Assembly: GCF_004331435.1 (NCBI RefSeq)
Contig: NZ_SJKA01000006.1
Location: forward strand, 531,670-595,669
Reading direction: 5' to 3'
Length of the DNA stretch: 64,000 nucleotides
DNA from: Kribbella sindirgiensis
GTDB lineage: Bacteria; Actinomycetota; Actinomycetes; Propionibacteriales; Kribbellaceae
This document shows, one piece after another, positions 7,993 through 16,932 of this stretch. The notes under the pieces are model-generated. The model did no database searches. It saw nothing but the letters and a program-made list of their open reading frames with translations, and was not told the origin of the DNA. The translations under genes were made by a program, and so were the position numbers. Numbering within the stretch: the first letter of the stretch is position 1; each line of letters opens with the position of its first letter.

Positions 7993-9027
7993 TCCAGGCC
8001 ACGCAGTATCGAACCGGAGGCGCGCCCGAACGGCACAGTTCCAGGCGCCGCCGCCAGCACGCAGGCGTCACACAAGATCGTCGTGCCGAACAGCATCGAC
8101 ATGGTGGCCCTGCTCGGAGCCCGGGACGAGTTCCTCCGCATCGTCGAGAAGGAGTTCGCCGCCGACATCCTGGTCCGCGGCAACGAGATCACGCTGAACG
8201 GCGAGCCGGCCGAGCTGGCCCTGGCCGAGCGGCTGATCGACGAGCTGATCGCGGTGGTCCGGACCGGTCACGGGCTGACCGCGGACTCCGTCGAGCGCAG
8301 TATCGCGATGATCAAGGCCGCCACGGTCGAGAGCCCGGCCGACGTGCTGACGCAGAACATCCTGTCCAGCCGCGGCCGCACGATCCGGCCGAAGACGCTG
8401 AACCAGAAGCGGTACGTCGACGCCATCGACAAGAACACCATCGTGTTCGGTATCGGCCCGGCCGGTACCGGCAAGACCTACCTGGCGGTCGCCAAGGCGG
8501 TCCAGGCGCTGCAGGCCAAGGAGGTCAACCGGATCATCCTGACCCGGCCGGCCGTCGAGGCCGGCGAGCGGCTCGGGTTCCTGCCCGGCACCCTGTCGGA
8601 GAAGATCGACCCGTACCTGCGCCCGCTGTACGACGCCCTGCACGACATGCTCGACCCGGAGTCCATCCCGCGGCTGATGACCGCCGGCACGATCGAGATC
8701 GCGCCGCTGGCCTACATGCGCGGCCGGACGCTGAACGACGCCTACATCATCCTGGACGAGGCGCAGAACACCTCGCCGGAGCAGATGAAGATGTTCCTCA
8801 CCCGGCTCGGGTTCGGCTCCAAGATGGTCGTCACCGGCGACGTCACCCAGGTCGACCTGCCGAACGGCACCCACTCGGGGCTCCGGGTCGTGCAGGAGAT
8901 CCTCGAGGGCGTCCAGGACCTCACGTTCTGCCGGCTCACCGCGCACGACGTGGTCCGGCACAAGCTGGTCGGGCGGATCGTCTCGGCGTACGAAAACTAT
9001 GAAGGTAGTGCTGACAACAACCGATGA
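7990..9027 (+). CDS. phoH: PhoH-like ATPase
   Basis: This P-loop NTPase of the PhoH/YbeZ family has a Walker A GPAGTGKT and a Walker B YIILDEAQN, followed by the family FLTRLGFGSKMVVTGD segment. YbeZ proteins work with YbeY in ribosome maturation and RNA handling. The gene ends in an ATGA overlap with ybeY, so they are co-translated. From CTG 7990 it would be 345 residues, with a 31-residue N-terminal extension ahead of VPNSIDMVALLG; from GTG 8083 it would be 314. The longer form is preferred because of the AGGAGG site and because homologues as recalled carry residues before the VP(N/S)SIDMV segment. Confidence 0.9.
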   Translation: MSRPRSIEPEARPNGTVPGAAASTQASHKIVVPNSIDMVALLGARDEFLRIVEKEFAADILVRGNEITLNGEPAELALAERLIDELIAVVRTGHGLTADSVERSIAMIKAATVESPADVLTQNILSSRGRTIRPKTLNQKRYVDAIDKNTIVFGIGPAGTGKTYLAVAKAVQALQAKEVNRIILTRPAVEAGERLGFLPGTLSEKIDPYLRPLYDALHDMLDPESIPRLMTAGTIEIAPLAYMRGRTLNDAYIILDEAQNTSPEQMKMFLTRLGFGSKMVVTGDVTQVDLPNGTHSGLRVVQEILEGVQDLTFCRLTAHDVVRHKLVGRIVSAYENYEGSADNNR

Positions 9028-9500
9028 ACGTCGAGGTCAACAACGAGTCCGGGGTCGAGATCGACGCACACGGACTGATGCGGCTCAGCCGGTTCGTGCT
9101 GTCGTCGCTGCGGCTGCACCCGGAGTGTGAACTGTCGATCAAGCTGGTCGACGAGGACACCATGGCGCGGTATCACGTCGAGTTCCTGGACCTGCCGGGT
9201 CCGACCGACGTGATGTCGTGGCCGATGGACGAACTGCGGCCGGGGTCCGACGGCGACGCCGACGAGGACCTGCCGCTCGGGCACCTCGGCGACATCGCCC
9301 TGTGCCCGACGGTCGCCGCGGCGCAGGGCGCGAAGGCCGGGCACGGTACGTGGGCGGAGCTCGAGCTGCTGACGGTGCACGGCATCCTGCACCTGCTCGG
9401 CTACGACCACGCGGAACCCGCCGAGAAAGCGGAGATGTGGGACATCCAGGGCCGCCTGCTGGAAGCATGGCGAGCCCCTGGAAACCGGCTAGAGGCGTGA
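9024..9500 (+). CDS. ybeY: Endoribonuclease YbeY
   Basis: The 158-residue protein carries the complete zinc motif HGILHLLGYDH near residue 119 (family HGxLHLxGYDH) plus the conserved TDVMSWPMD segment. YbeY is a single-strand endoribonuclease needed for 16S rRNA 3'-end maturation and ribosome quality control. It begins four bases inside the end of phoH and is followed after 7 bp by the CNNM/CBS gene, the standard actinobacterial order. Confidence 0.96.
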   Translation: MNVEVNNESGVEIDAHGLMRLSRFVLSSLRLHPECELSIKLVDEDTMARYHVEFLDLPGPTDVMSWPMDELRPGSDGDADEDLPLGHLGDIALCPTVAAAQGAKAGHGTWAELELLTVHGILHLLGYDHAEPAEKAEMWDIQGRLLEAWRAPGNRLEA

Positions 9501-9507
9501 TACTGAG

Positions 9508-10812
9508 ATGACTTCCCACGACCTTGTTCTCCTGGTTGTGGCTGCGGTGCTCGTTCTGCTGGCCGGGCTGTTCGCCGGGGCCGAGGCGGCGCTGTCGTCG
9601 TACTCGAAGGTGCGGGCCAACGAACAGGTCGAGCTGGGCAACCTGCGGGCGGTCCGGCTGCGGGACCTGCTGTCCGACGCCCCGCGGTACCTGAACTCGC
9701 TGCTCCTGCTCCGGCTGATCTGCGAGATCACCGCGATCGTGCTGGTCACCCAGGCGCTGTCCGAGGTCCTGTCGGTGACCTGGGAGCACATCCTGATCAC
9801 CGCGGTGGTGATGGTGCTGGTCTCGTACGTGATCATCGGGGTCGCGCCGCGGACGCTCGGCCGGCAGCACTCGGACCGGTTCGCGATCATCTCGGCCGGT
9901 CCGGTGATGGCGGTGACCCGGATCCTCGGGCCGCTGCCGAAGTTCCTGATCCTGATCGGTAACGCGCTGACGCCGGGCAAGGGGTTCGCCGAAGGCCCGT
10001 TCGCCACTGAGGCCGAGCTGCGGGCGCTGGTCGACTACGCGGAGAAGTCCGCGGTGATCGAGTCCGGCGAGCGGCAGATGATCCACTCGGTGTTCGAGCT
10101 CGGCGACACCATCGTCCGCGAGGTGATGGTGCCGCGCACGGACATGGTCTACATCGAGCGGCACAAGAAGCTCCGCCAGCTGACGTCGCTGGCGCTGCGG
10201 TCGGGGTACTCGCGGATCCCGGTGATCGGCGAGTCGCTCGACGACATCGTCGGCGTCGTCTATCTCAAGGACGTGATGCGCCGGGTGTACGACAACGCCC
10301 AGGCCGAGTCGACCGAGCGGGTCGAGTCGGTGATGCGGCCGTGTATGTACGTCCCGGACTCCAAACCCGTCGACGAGCTGCTGCGCGAGATGCAGGCCGC
10401 CCGGATGCACCTGGCGATCGTCGTCGACGAGTACGGCGGTACGGCGGGACTGGTCGCGATCGAGGACATCCTGGAGGAGATCGTCGGCGAGATCACCGAC
10501 GAGTACGACGAGGACCCGGACTCGGTGCAGCAACTGTCCGACGGCGCGTACCGGGTGTCGAGCCGGTTGCCGATCGACGAGCTGGGCGAGCTGTTCGGCG
10601 TACCGCTGGACGACGACGACGTCGACACCGTCGGCGGTCTGATGGCCAAGCTGCTCGGCAAGGTCCCGATCCCCGGCGCCGAGGTGACGATCGAGGGATT
10701 GTCGCTGACCGCGGAGCGCCCGTCCGGCCGCCGCAACCAGGTAGGTACGGTTCTCGTACGGCGCGAGGAGCCGACTCCCGCGCCCCAGGACCAGAACCAC
10801 CAGCACGCTTAG
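9508..10812 (+). CDS. Hemolysin-family CNNM/CBS transporter (CorC/HlyC type)
   Basis: This 434-residue membrane protein has an N-terminal DUF21/CNNM domain with about four helices (VLLVVAAVLVLLAGLFAGAE, LLLLRLICEITAIVL, ILITAVVMVLVSYVII and a further amphipathic one). Next come a CBS pair (VPRTDMVYI, GYSRIPVIGESLDDIVGVVYLKDV, then MHLAIVVDEYGGTAGLVAIEDILEEIVGEI) and the C-terminal CorC/HlyC domain. Relatives are linked to Mg2+/Co2+ efflux; the hemolysin name is historical. It lies between ybeY and the cdd-like gene, 9 bp from the latter. Confidence 0.92.
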   Translation: MTSHDLVLLVVAAVLVLLAGLFAGAEAALSSYSKVRANEQVELGNLRAVRLRDLLSDAPRYLNSLLLLRLICEITAIVLVTQALSEVLSVTWEHILITAVVMVLVSYVIIGVAPRTLGRQHSDRFAIISAGPVMAVTRILGPLPKFLILIGNALTPGKGFAEGPFATEAELRALVDYAEKSAVIESGERQMIHSVFELGDTIVREVMVPRTDMVYIERHKKLRQLTSLALRSGYSRIPVIGESLDDIVGVVYLKDVMRRVYDNAQAESTERVESVMRPCMYVPDSKPVDELLREMQAARMHLAIVVDEYGGTAGLVAIEDILEEIVGEITDEYDEDPDSVQQLSDGAYRVSSRLPIDELGELFGVPLDDDDVDTVGGLMAKLLGKVPIPGAEVTIEGLSLTAERPSGRRNQVGTVLVRREEPTPAPQDQNHQHA

Positions 10813-10821
10813 GAGTTCCAC

Positions 10822-11163
10822 TTGTCTGACCTCTCCGCTGAGGACGCCAAACTCGTCACGCTCGCCCGCGCTGCCCGGGCGCGGACCCGGGCCGCCGAGG
10901 GTGCCGCCGTCCGGGACTCCGACGGCCGCACGTACTCCGCCTGCACGGTCGCGCTCGACACGGTCGAGCTGACCGCGCTGCAGCTCGCGGTCGCGATGGC
11001 GCTCTCGTCCGGGGTGAAGGGCCTGGAGGCGGCGGCGGTGGTCACCGACCAGCCTGATGTGGGGTCGGTCGAGGTGAACGTCGTACGGCATTTCGCCGGC
11101 GCCAACATTCCCGTAGTACTTGCCCTTGGCACTGGAGAGGTCCGCGATGTCGTCAGCACCTGA
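10822..11163 (+). CDS. Cytidine deaminase-like protein lacking zinc ligands
   Basis: The 113-residue protein starts at TTG 10822 behind AGGAG (10811-10815). Length, the DGRTYSACTVAL beta-strand region, and position between the CNNM gene and era match the short cytidine deaminase-like protein of actinobacteria. A working enzyme needs a (H/C)AE motif and PCxxC; neither is present, and the corresponding region reads LTALQLAV. The only cysteine is in SACTV. Catalytic deamination is therefore unlikely; a structural or regulatory role is possible. It overlaps era by 17 bases. Confidence 0.75.
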   Translation: MSDLSAEDAKLVTLARAARARTRAAEGAAVRDSDGRTYSACTVALDTVELTALQLAVAMALSSGVKGLEAAAVVTDQPDVGSVEVNVVRHFAGANIPVVLALGTGEVRDVVST

Positions 11164-12076
11164 GAACTTCAAGGCGGGTTTCGCCTGCTTCGTCGGCCGG
11201 CCGAACGCGGGCAAGTCCACCCTCACCAACGCGCTGGTGGGGAAGAAGATCGTCATCACGTCGTCGAAGCCGCAGACCACGCGGCACGCGGTCCGCGGGA
11301 TCGTGCACCGGCCGGACGCGCAGCTGATCCTGGTGGACACCCCCGGTCTGCACAAACCCCGCACCCTGCTCGGCGAGCGGCTGAACGATCTCGTGAAGAC
11401 CACCTGGGCCGAGGTCGACGTGATCGCGGTCTGCCTGCCGGCCAGTGACAAGATCGGCCCGGGCGACCGTTTCCTGGCAGCCGAGGCGGCGAAGGTCGCG
11501 AAGACCCCGAAGGTCGCGCTGGCCACCAAGGCCGACCTCGTCGAACCCGACCGGATGGTCGAGCACCTGGCCGACATCCAGGCGCTCGGCGAGTCCGCCG
11601 GGATCGAGTGGGCGTCGATCGTGCCGGTGTCGGCCACGTCCGGGTACCAGGTCGATGTGGTCGCCGATGAGCTGGTGAAGCTGCTCCCGAACGGCTTCCC
11701 GCTCTACCCGGACGGCGACATCACCGACGAGCCCGAGGAGACCCTGGTCGCGGAGCTGATCCGCGAGGCGGCGCTGGAGGGCGTCCGGGACGAGCTCCCG
11801 CACTCGATCGCGGTGACGATCGACGAGATGGGGCTGCGCGAGGACCGTCCGGAGGACAAGCCGCTGCTGGACGTGTACGCGAACATCTTCCTGGAGCGGG
11901 AGAGCCAGAAGGGCATCGTCATCGGCCACAAGGGCGCCCGGCTGCGCGAGGTCGGCGCGGCGGCCCGGCGGCAGATCGAGGCCCTGCTCGGTACGCCGGT
12001 GTACCTCGACCTGCACGTGAAGATCGCCAAAAACTGGCAGACAGACGCGAAGAACCTGCGCAAACTGGGCTTCTGA
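11147..12076 (+). CDS. era: GTPase Era
   Basis: The 309-residue GTPase is needed for 30S subunit assembly and binds the 3' end of 16S rRNA. Motifs: G1 GRPNAGKST, G2 region KPQTTRHAV, G3 DTPG, G4 TKAD (Thr replaces the usual Asn), then a C-terminal KH domain with GIVIGHKGARLREVG. The ATG at 11147 was chosen over an ATG at 11120 because GGAGAGG lies upstream and the SSAPENFKAGF beginning is typical. It overlaps the cdd-like gene and its stop shares a base with the next start (TGATG). Confidence 0.96.
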   Translation: MSSAPENFKAGFACFVGRPNAGKSTLTNALVGKKIVITSSKPQTTRHAVRGIVHRPDAQLILVDTPGLHKPRTLLGERLNDLVKTTWAEVDVIAVCLPASDKIGPGDRFLAAEAAKVAKTPKVALATKADLVEPDRMVEHLADIQALGESAGIEWASIVPVSATSGYQVDVVADELVKLLPNGFPLYPDGDITDEPEETLVAELIREAALEGVRDELPHSIAVTIDEMGLREDRPEDKPLLDVYANIFLERESQKGIVIGHKGARLREVGAAARRQIEALLGTPVYLDLHVKIAKNWQTDAKNLRKLGF

Positions 12077-12744
12077 TGAATCTGCGCAATCCCGTGTACG
12101 CCGCCCTGACCGGGCCGCACGCGTCGTTCGCCGAGGTCCGCGGCAACGCCCGCCGCTACCCGACGGCCGTGGCGCCGTTCCTGGCCCTGCCCGACGTACC
12201 GACCGAGCAGGACTGGGCCGACGCGGCCGTCCTGGTCGGCTCCGGTACGACCGCGGCGCTGATGCGTCCGGCGCTGCCGGTGCCGGACAGCTTCAAGCTC
12301 GAGCTGGAGATCGATCTGGTCCAGTTCGTCGCGCCGGACTCGCTTCCGGCGGCCGACCCGGAGGCGGTCGTCCTCGGCGCGGACGACGTACCCGAGATGC
12401 TCGCGCTGGTCGCGCTGACCGATCCCGGACCGTTCCGGAGCCGCACGATCGAGCTCGGCACGTACCTCGGCGTACGTCGCGACGGCGAGCTGATCGCGAT
12501 GGCCGGTACGCGGTTCGCGCTCTCCGGTCACACCGAGATCAGCGCCGTCTGCACGCACCCGTCGTACCAGGGCCAGGGCCTCGCCAGCCGGCTGATCCGA
12601 GCCGTTGCCCACCGCATCGATTCGGCCGGGCGAACCCCGTTCCTGCACACCGGCGCCGCCAACAGCGCCGCGATCCGGCTGTACCGCTCGCTGGGCTTCA
12701 CCCTCTCCGATGAGATGAAGGTCACAGTCGCCCAGGCGGTCTAG
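12076..12744 (+). CDS. GNAT family N-acetyltransferase (FR47-like)
   Basis: This 222-residue protein has a poorly conserved N-terminal half and a C-terminal GNAT domain. The acetyl-CoA loop is VCTHPSYQGQGLASRLI (about residues 158-174), followed by the NSAAIRLYRSLGF strand-helix that packs beside CoA. The acceptor is unknown. It is translationally coupled to era by TGATG, so it is the last gene of the phoH-era operon. Confidence 0.87.
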   Translation: MNLRNPVYAALTGPHASFAEVRGNARRYPTAVAPFLALPDVPTEQDWADAAVLVGSGTTAALMRPALPVPDSFKLELEIDLVQFVAPDSLPAADPEAVVLGADDVPEMLALVALTDPGPFRSRTIELGTYLGVRRDGELIAMAGTRFALSGHTEISAVCTHPSYQGQGLASRLIRAVAHRIDSAGRTPFLHTGAANSAAIRLYRSLGFTLSDEMKVTVAQAV

Positions 12745-12861
12745 CCTGGAACCGTTGCAACAACGTGCAATCGGGGCGCGTTCCGTCCCCCGCGCAAGTT
12801 ATGCTCGCGCACGATCTCGAGGTCTCTCGAGGTCGTTCATGTCCTGAGGGGGACTCCCAGT

Positions 12862-13815
12862 ATGAAACTGAAGCGCTTCGCGCTCGCCTTGGCAGGTGTC
12901 GGCATGCTCGCCGCCACGGCCGCCGCCGTCCCGGCCACCGCCGCTGTCCGGTCCGACCCGGCGCCCGCGATCGCCCACCCGGCCGAGAGCAACCTGAAGA
13001 CCACGCCGAACACCAAGCTCGCCTCCGGGGGATGCCTGCAGGATGTCGGCTTCAACACCCCGACGCCGGGGATCAACGACGTCCTGATCACGCCGGCCAA
13101 GCCGCCGCGCGGTGAGTGGTACGCGCCGTTCAAGTTCGTCGGCACCCGGCTCAACACGACGTGGTACGGCGTGCAGACCGACGCGCACTTCTACTACCAC
13201 AGCCTGTTCGTGCAGGGCGGCACGCTGTACCGCGGTGTCACCTACTTCGACACCGAGTACGCGCGGCCGACGTACGCGCGGATCGGCTCCGGCTGGACCA
13301 GCTTCACCCAGCTCGTGACGTCGAACTACGCCATCACCTCGCCGAACCGCTCGTACCTGTACGGGCTGAGCACCAACGGCAGCCTCTACCGCTACGCGGC
13401 GTCGGGTGCCACCTTCCGGGCGCTCGGCCACTTCGCCGGCTTCAAGGGCTTCAAGGCGATGACTGTGGTGGCGGAGAACCCGTACTACGACACGCTGCTG
13501 ATGACCACCAAGGCCGGTGCGCTGTGGACGGTCCGGATCCCGACCGCCGCTTCGACGAAGCCGATCCTGAAGCTGGTGCGGAGCTCGGGCTTCGCGGCGT
13601 ACGAGTCGCTGGCCGCCCGGGGCTGCGGCGACCGGGGCGGCTCGCTGGTGACCGGTTTCGACAACGAGACCGACTCGGCGTACCAGTACGCGATGAGCAA
13701 GTTCAACGGCTCGGCGACGGCTGTCACGTCGTACGGCCGGGTCACCGGCGGCACCATCCCGGGCACCGGTATCTTCCCGATCACCGGCCACTGGAACCAG
13801 CTCGTGGGCGAGTGA
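12862..13815 (+). CDS. Secreted beta-propeller-like protein
   Basis: The 317-residue protein has a clear signal peptide (KLKRFALALAGVGMLAATAA, cleavage likely near ATA-AVRS at about residue 28). The mature part repeats aromatic and glycine-rich blades (RSYLYGLSTNGSLYRYA, YYDTLLMTTKAGALWTV, DSAYQYAMSKFNG), reminiscent of tachylectin-type propellers. Two cysteines (GGCLQD, RGCGDR) may form a disulphide. No catalytic motif is seen; carbohydrate binding is possible but unproven. A strong bidirectional terminator follows directly. Confidence 0.7.
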   Translation: MKLKRFALALAGVGMLAATAAAVPATAAVRSDPAPAIAHPAESNLKTTPNTKLASGGCLQDVGFNTPTPGINDVLITPAKPPRGEWYAPFKFVGTRLNTTWYGVQTDAHFYYHSLFVQGGTLYRGVTYFDTEYARPTYARIGSGWTSFTQLVTSNYAITSPNRSYLYGLSTNGSLYRYAASGATFRALGHFAGFKGFKAMTVVAENPYYDTLLMTTKAGALWTVRIPTAASTKPILKLVRSSGFAAYESLAARGCGDRGGSLVTGFDNETDSAYQYAMSKFNGSATAVTSYGRVTGGTIPGTGIFPITGHWNQLVGE

Positions 13816-13823
13816 CCTTTCAG

Positions 13824-13863
13824 CAGCCCGGGGGCGTCGCGTGGTCGCGGCGCCCCCGGGCTG
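13824..13863. terminator. Bidirectional rho-independent terminator
   Basis: CAGCCCGGGGGCG (13824-13836) pairs perfectly with CGCCCCCGGGCTG (13851-13863) over 13 bp around a 14-base loop, followed by TTTC on the plus strand. It separates the stops of two convergent genes (13815 and 13866). Confidence 0.92.
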
Positions 13864-13865
13864 TT

Positions 13866-14870
13866 TCAGACCGTCTTCTGGTAGGCCAGGATCCGGGCGA
13901 CGATCTTGTAGTTGAGCTGCTCGTTGATGCCGATCATGTGGTCGTTGGACTCGGCGTTCCAGGTGTCGATCTGGGTCAGCGCAGGCTCGGCGTCACGGAG
14001 CTTCAGGAGCATCGCGGACTTCAGCAAGGCGCCCAGCCGGTGGCCGCGGTGCTCGCGGGCGACCGCGGTGTCGTGCTGGTGGCCGATGTGCGGGCGCTCA
14101 CGCTCGACCGCGACCACCGTGTGGCCGGCGAGAGCGCCGGTGGCCTTCTCCCGGGCGACGACGCGGTGGATCGTGTGGTCGCTCTTCGCCTGCGCCTCTT
14201 CGTACGCGCGCAACCGCTCGCTGCTGTAGACGTCGTCTTCGATGTCCAGGTCGTCCTTGGGTGCGTCGTTGATGGACGCGGTGACCGCGATCATCCCGTC
14301 GAGCATGTCGTCCGGCAGCGCCCCGGTGAGGGTGACCAGCTCGTACGCCGTGGACGCCGCGACCGCCTCGTCGTACAGCGACTGCACGACCGACCAGTCG
14401 AGACCGGTGAGGTCCTGTCGGCGGTTCACCTCGATGGCCTTCTGCTCGTAGCCGTGCTTGTCGGCCAGGGCGATCGCCTCGGGCACGTCGAAGCCGCCGT
14501 ACCCGATCATGGTGCGTCCGTTGTCACGACCGAACTGCTCGACGTACTCGATCAGCGCCGCCGCGACCGTCCCGTCACGATGGTCGGGATGGACGGCCAG
14601 GTCGAACCACACATGGTTCGTGTTGTCGTACGTCGGCAGCGATACGACGAGCAGGCCGACCGCGGTACCGTCGTCGTCCCGCGCCAGGAACGCCTGCTCG
14701 GGATCCATGTCCCAGCCGTACCGCAGCATGTCCGCGAAGCCCCGTGGGGTCCCCACGAGCATCTCCGGGCAGTCCTGCTTCACGGCAGCGCTCTGTACGG
14801 CGACCGCTTCGATGCACCCGGCCTCGTCGTCGGGTGACAGCTTGATGATCTCCACCTCCACAGCGTCCAC
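13866..14870 (-). CDS. Double GNAT-domain N-acetyltransferase
   Basis: This 334-residue protein has two GNAT halves. The first has an acetyl-CoA-like loop VHPDHRDGTVAAALI near residue 93; the second has AVAREHRGHRLGALLK near 268 and is closer to consensus. Duplicated GNATs of this size are common in actinobacteria and include mycothiol synthase-like enzymes, but the acceptor here cannot be deduced. It is a single-gene unit ending at the shared terminator. Confidence 0.85.
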   Translation of the reverse strand: MDAVEVEIIKLSPDDEAGCIEAVAVQSAAVKQDCPEMLVGTPRGFADMLRYGWDMDPEQAFLARDDDGTAVGLLVVSLPTYDNTNHVWFDLAVHPDHRDGTVAAALIEYVEQFGRDNGRTMIGYGGFDVPEAIALADKHGYEQKAIEVNRRQDLTGLDWSVVQSLYDEAVAASTAYELVTLTGALPDDMLDGMIAVTASINDAPKDDLDIEDDVYSSERLRAYEEAQAKSDHTIHRVVAREKATGALAGHTVVAVERERPHIGHQHDTAVAREHRGHRLGALLKSAMLLKLRDAEPALTQIDTWNAESNDHMIGINEQLNYKIVARILAYQKTV

Positions 14871-14896
14871 TGCGGCGGCGGGTTACCGCACCTGGT

Positions 14897-15880
14897 TTAT
14901 CCGAGGTCGAGAAGTTCCTCGCTGAGCTTCCACAACCGCCGCGCGCTGTCCCGGTCGATCGCGTACGGCAGTACGCCGAACGCCCCCGGAGTCACCGCCA
15001 GCACATCGGTGTCCGGTACGTCGGCCACGTGCACCGCTGCGATGTCGACGTCCTCGCAGTACACCCCGCCGTACCCCTCGAGCTGTGGACTCGCCGCGCA
15101 CCACACCTGCGTCGCCGCGCCCTGCTCGACCGTCTTCAGTCCGCGCTCCGGGTCGATGATCGGCTCGTAGTTCTCGTCCAGGAACCCGCCCTGGCGCAAC
15201 GTCTCGCGGTTCGAGTACCGGGTCAGGTGCGTGATGATGCTGCCCGGATGCACGGCGAACGCGCGGATCCTGTTGGCCCGTTCGCGCTCGTCCAGTTCGA
15301 CGGCGAACAGGACGTTCGCGGTCTTCGACTGACCGTACGCTTCGTACGGCGCGTACTCGCGGTGCTCGAAGTTCGGATCGTCGAAGTGGACGTCGCTGTA
15401 CCGATGCCCGCGTGACGACACCGACACCACCCGAGCCCCACCGGCCCTCCGTAGCGCGGGCAGCAACCGCGTGGTCAGCTGGAAGTGCCCGAGATGGTTC
15501 GTCGCGAACTGCGACTCGTAGCCGCGGGCGTCCCGGGTCAGCGGGTTCGCCATGACCCCGGCGCTGTTCACCAGGATGTGCAACGGTCGCCCGCTCGCCA
15601 GGAACCGTTCCGCGAACGCGTCGATGCTCGTCGGATCGAGCAGATCGAGCTCGTCGACGACCACTCCGCCGATATCGGACAGCTCCCCGGCGGCGCGGGC
15701 GACGTCCCGCGCGGGGACGACGATCTCGGCCCCGGCCGCCCGGAAGGCGCGGACGGTCTGCTTACCCAGACCCGAGTATCCGCCGGTGACGATCGCGGTC
15801 TTGCCGTTCAGGTCGACGCCGTCGAGGACGTCGTCCGTGGTCGACATCGCGGTGAATCCGGAACCCATTGGTGTTTGCAT
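14897..15880 (-). CDS. Short-chain dehydrogenase/reductase
   Basis: The SDR of up to 327 residues has the nucleotide motif TGGYSGLGKQ (family TGxxxGxG), NSAGVM (family NAG), and the catalytic Ser...YxxxK as SVSSRG followed by YEAYGQSKTA. The C-terminal substrate loop is long, as in retinol dehydrogenase- or oxidoreductase-like SDRs. The start is uncertain: ATG codons at 15880, 15868 and 15847 are in frame, and the last (STTDDVLDGVDL) gives the most usual length. It is divergent from the AraC-type gene 74 bp away, which probably regulates it. Confidence 0.88.
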   Translation of the reverse strand: MQTPMGSGFTAMSTTDDVLDGVDLNGKTAIVTGGYSGLGKQTVRAFRAAGAEIVVPARDVARAAGELSDIGGVVVDELDLLDPTSIDAFAERFLASGRPLHILVNSAGVMANPLTRDARGYESQFATNHLGHFQLTTRLLPALRRAGGARVVSVSSRGHRYSDVHFDDPNFEHREYAPYEAYGQSKTANVLFAVELDERERANRIRAFAVHPGSIITHLTRYSNRETLRQGGFLDENYEPIIDPERGLKTVEQGAATQVWCAASPQLEGYGGVYCEDVDIAAVHVADVPDTDVLAVTPGAFGVLPYAIDRDSARRLWKLSEELLDLG

Positions 15881-15954
15881 GTCTTCGACGCTACGAGCTT
15901 TGCTGCGGACGCAGAATGCTTGAGGGTACCGAATACTTGCGCGATAGTACGGAG

Positions 15955-16932
15955 ATGGCCGATCCGCTCGCCGACACCCTCGCGCTCACCGAGGCGCACT
16001 GCCACGTCTCCCTCGGCTTCGAGGCCATCGGTGAGTGGGCTCTGCGGTACCCGGCCACGCGGCGCCTCAAGTTCACCGCTGCGGTCGAGGGCACCTGCTG
16101 GATCGATTTCGGCGCGGAGTTGCGGACCGGCCGGATCGAGCTGGGACCGGGCGACGTCGTCCTCTTCGACGGACGCCACGAGTTCGTGAAGGGCAACTCG
16201 GACACCGTCCCGGTCGGGGACGCGGTCGAGGCGTTCGGCGCCGCGGACGGTCCGATCGCCCGGTTCGGCAGCGGCGTCGAGAACGGCGTCGGCCCGAAGG
16301 TCGTCGGCATCGGCGGTCATGTGTCCCTGAACCGCACCGGCGAGGAGCTGCTGATGCGCGCGCTCCCGCCGGTCATCCACCTCCGCGCCACCGACGAACG
16401 CGCCGCGGCGTTCCGCTGGTTGCTCGACAGGTTGTTGCGCGAGGCATCGACCACGGCGCCCGGCGCGAGTCTGGCCACCGACGACCTCGCCCATCTGCTC
16501 TTCCTCGAGGCCTTGCGCGCCTGCCTGGCCGAGGCCGAGTCCCTCCCGGTCGGCTGGCTCCGCGCGATCGCCGACGAGCGGATCGCGCCGGCGCTCGAGT
16601 TGATGCACGACCAGCCTGGTCGCGCCTGGCAGCTCGAGGAGCTGGCCCAGGCCGCGGCGATGTCCCGTACGACGTTCGCCGAACGCTTCCGCTCCGTCGC
16701 CGGCGTCCCGCCGCTCACGTACCTGCTCAACTGGCGGATGCGCCTGGCCGAGCGGGCCCTCCGCGACGACGACCAGCCGATGGCCGCCCTCGCGCGCTCG
16801 CTCGGCTACACCTCTGACAGCGCGTTCAGCAACGCGTTCAAGCGCGTCAACGGCGTTGCCCCACGGCGGTACCGGCAGGCCGTTCGGGCGACGCGCGGCA
16901 CCAACGATCCGGACGACGCGGTCACGGCTTAG
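15955..16932 (+). CDS. AraC-family transcriptional regulator
   Basis: The 325-residue regulator has an N-terminal cupin-like sensor domain (ELGPGDVVLFDGRHEF, then an RMALPPVIH-type strand) and a C-terminal double HTH: WQLEELAQAAAMSRTTFAERF and MAALARSLGYTSDSAFSNAFKRVNGVAPRRYR. ATG 15955 is preferred over an upstream frame opening; translation then begins ADPLADTLALT. It is divergent from the SDR, a frequent pairing in which the AraC protein controls the reductase. Its 3' end overlaps that of the convergent F420-type gene by 11 bases. Confidence 0.88.
   Translation: MADPLADTLALTEAHCHVSLGFEAIGEWALRYPATRRLKFTAAVEGTCWIDFGAELRTGRIELGPGDVVLFDGRHEFVKGNSDTVPVGDAVEAFGAADGPIARFGSGVENGVGPKVVGIGGHVSLNRTGEELLMRALPPVIHLRATDERAAAFRWLLDRLLREASTTAPGASLATDDLAHLLFLEALRACLAEAESLPVGWLRAIADERIAPALELMHDQPGRAWQLEELAQAAAMSRTTFAERFRSVAGVPPLTYLLNWRMRLAERALRDDDQPMAALARSLGYTSDSAFSNAFKRVNGVAPRRYRQAVRATRGTNDPDDAVTA

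Noticed and set aside
9139..11637. Very long open frame on the minus strand opposite ybeY, the CNNM gene and era
   Set aside because: It is an artefact of high GC; its composition is Arg/Gln/His-rich with no domain, while the plus-strand genes are clear families.
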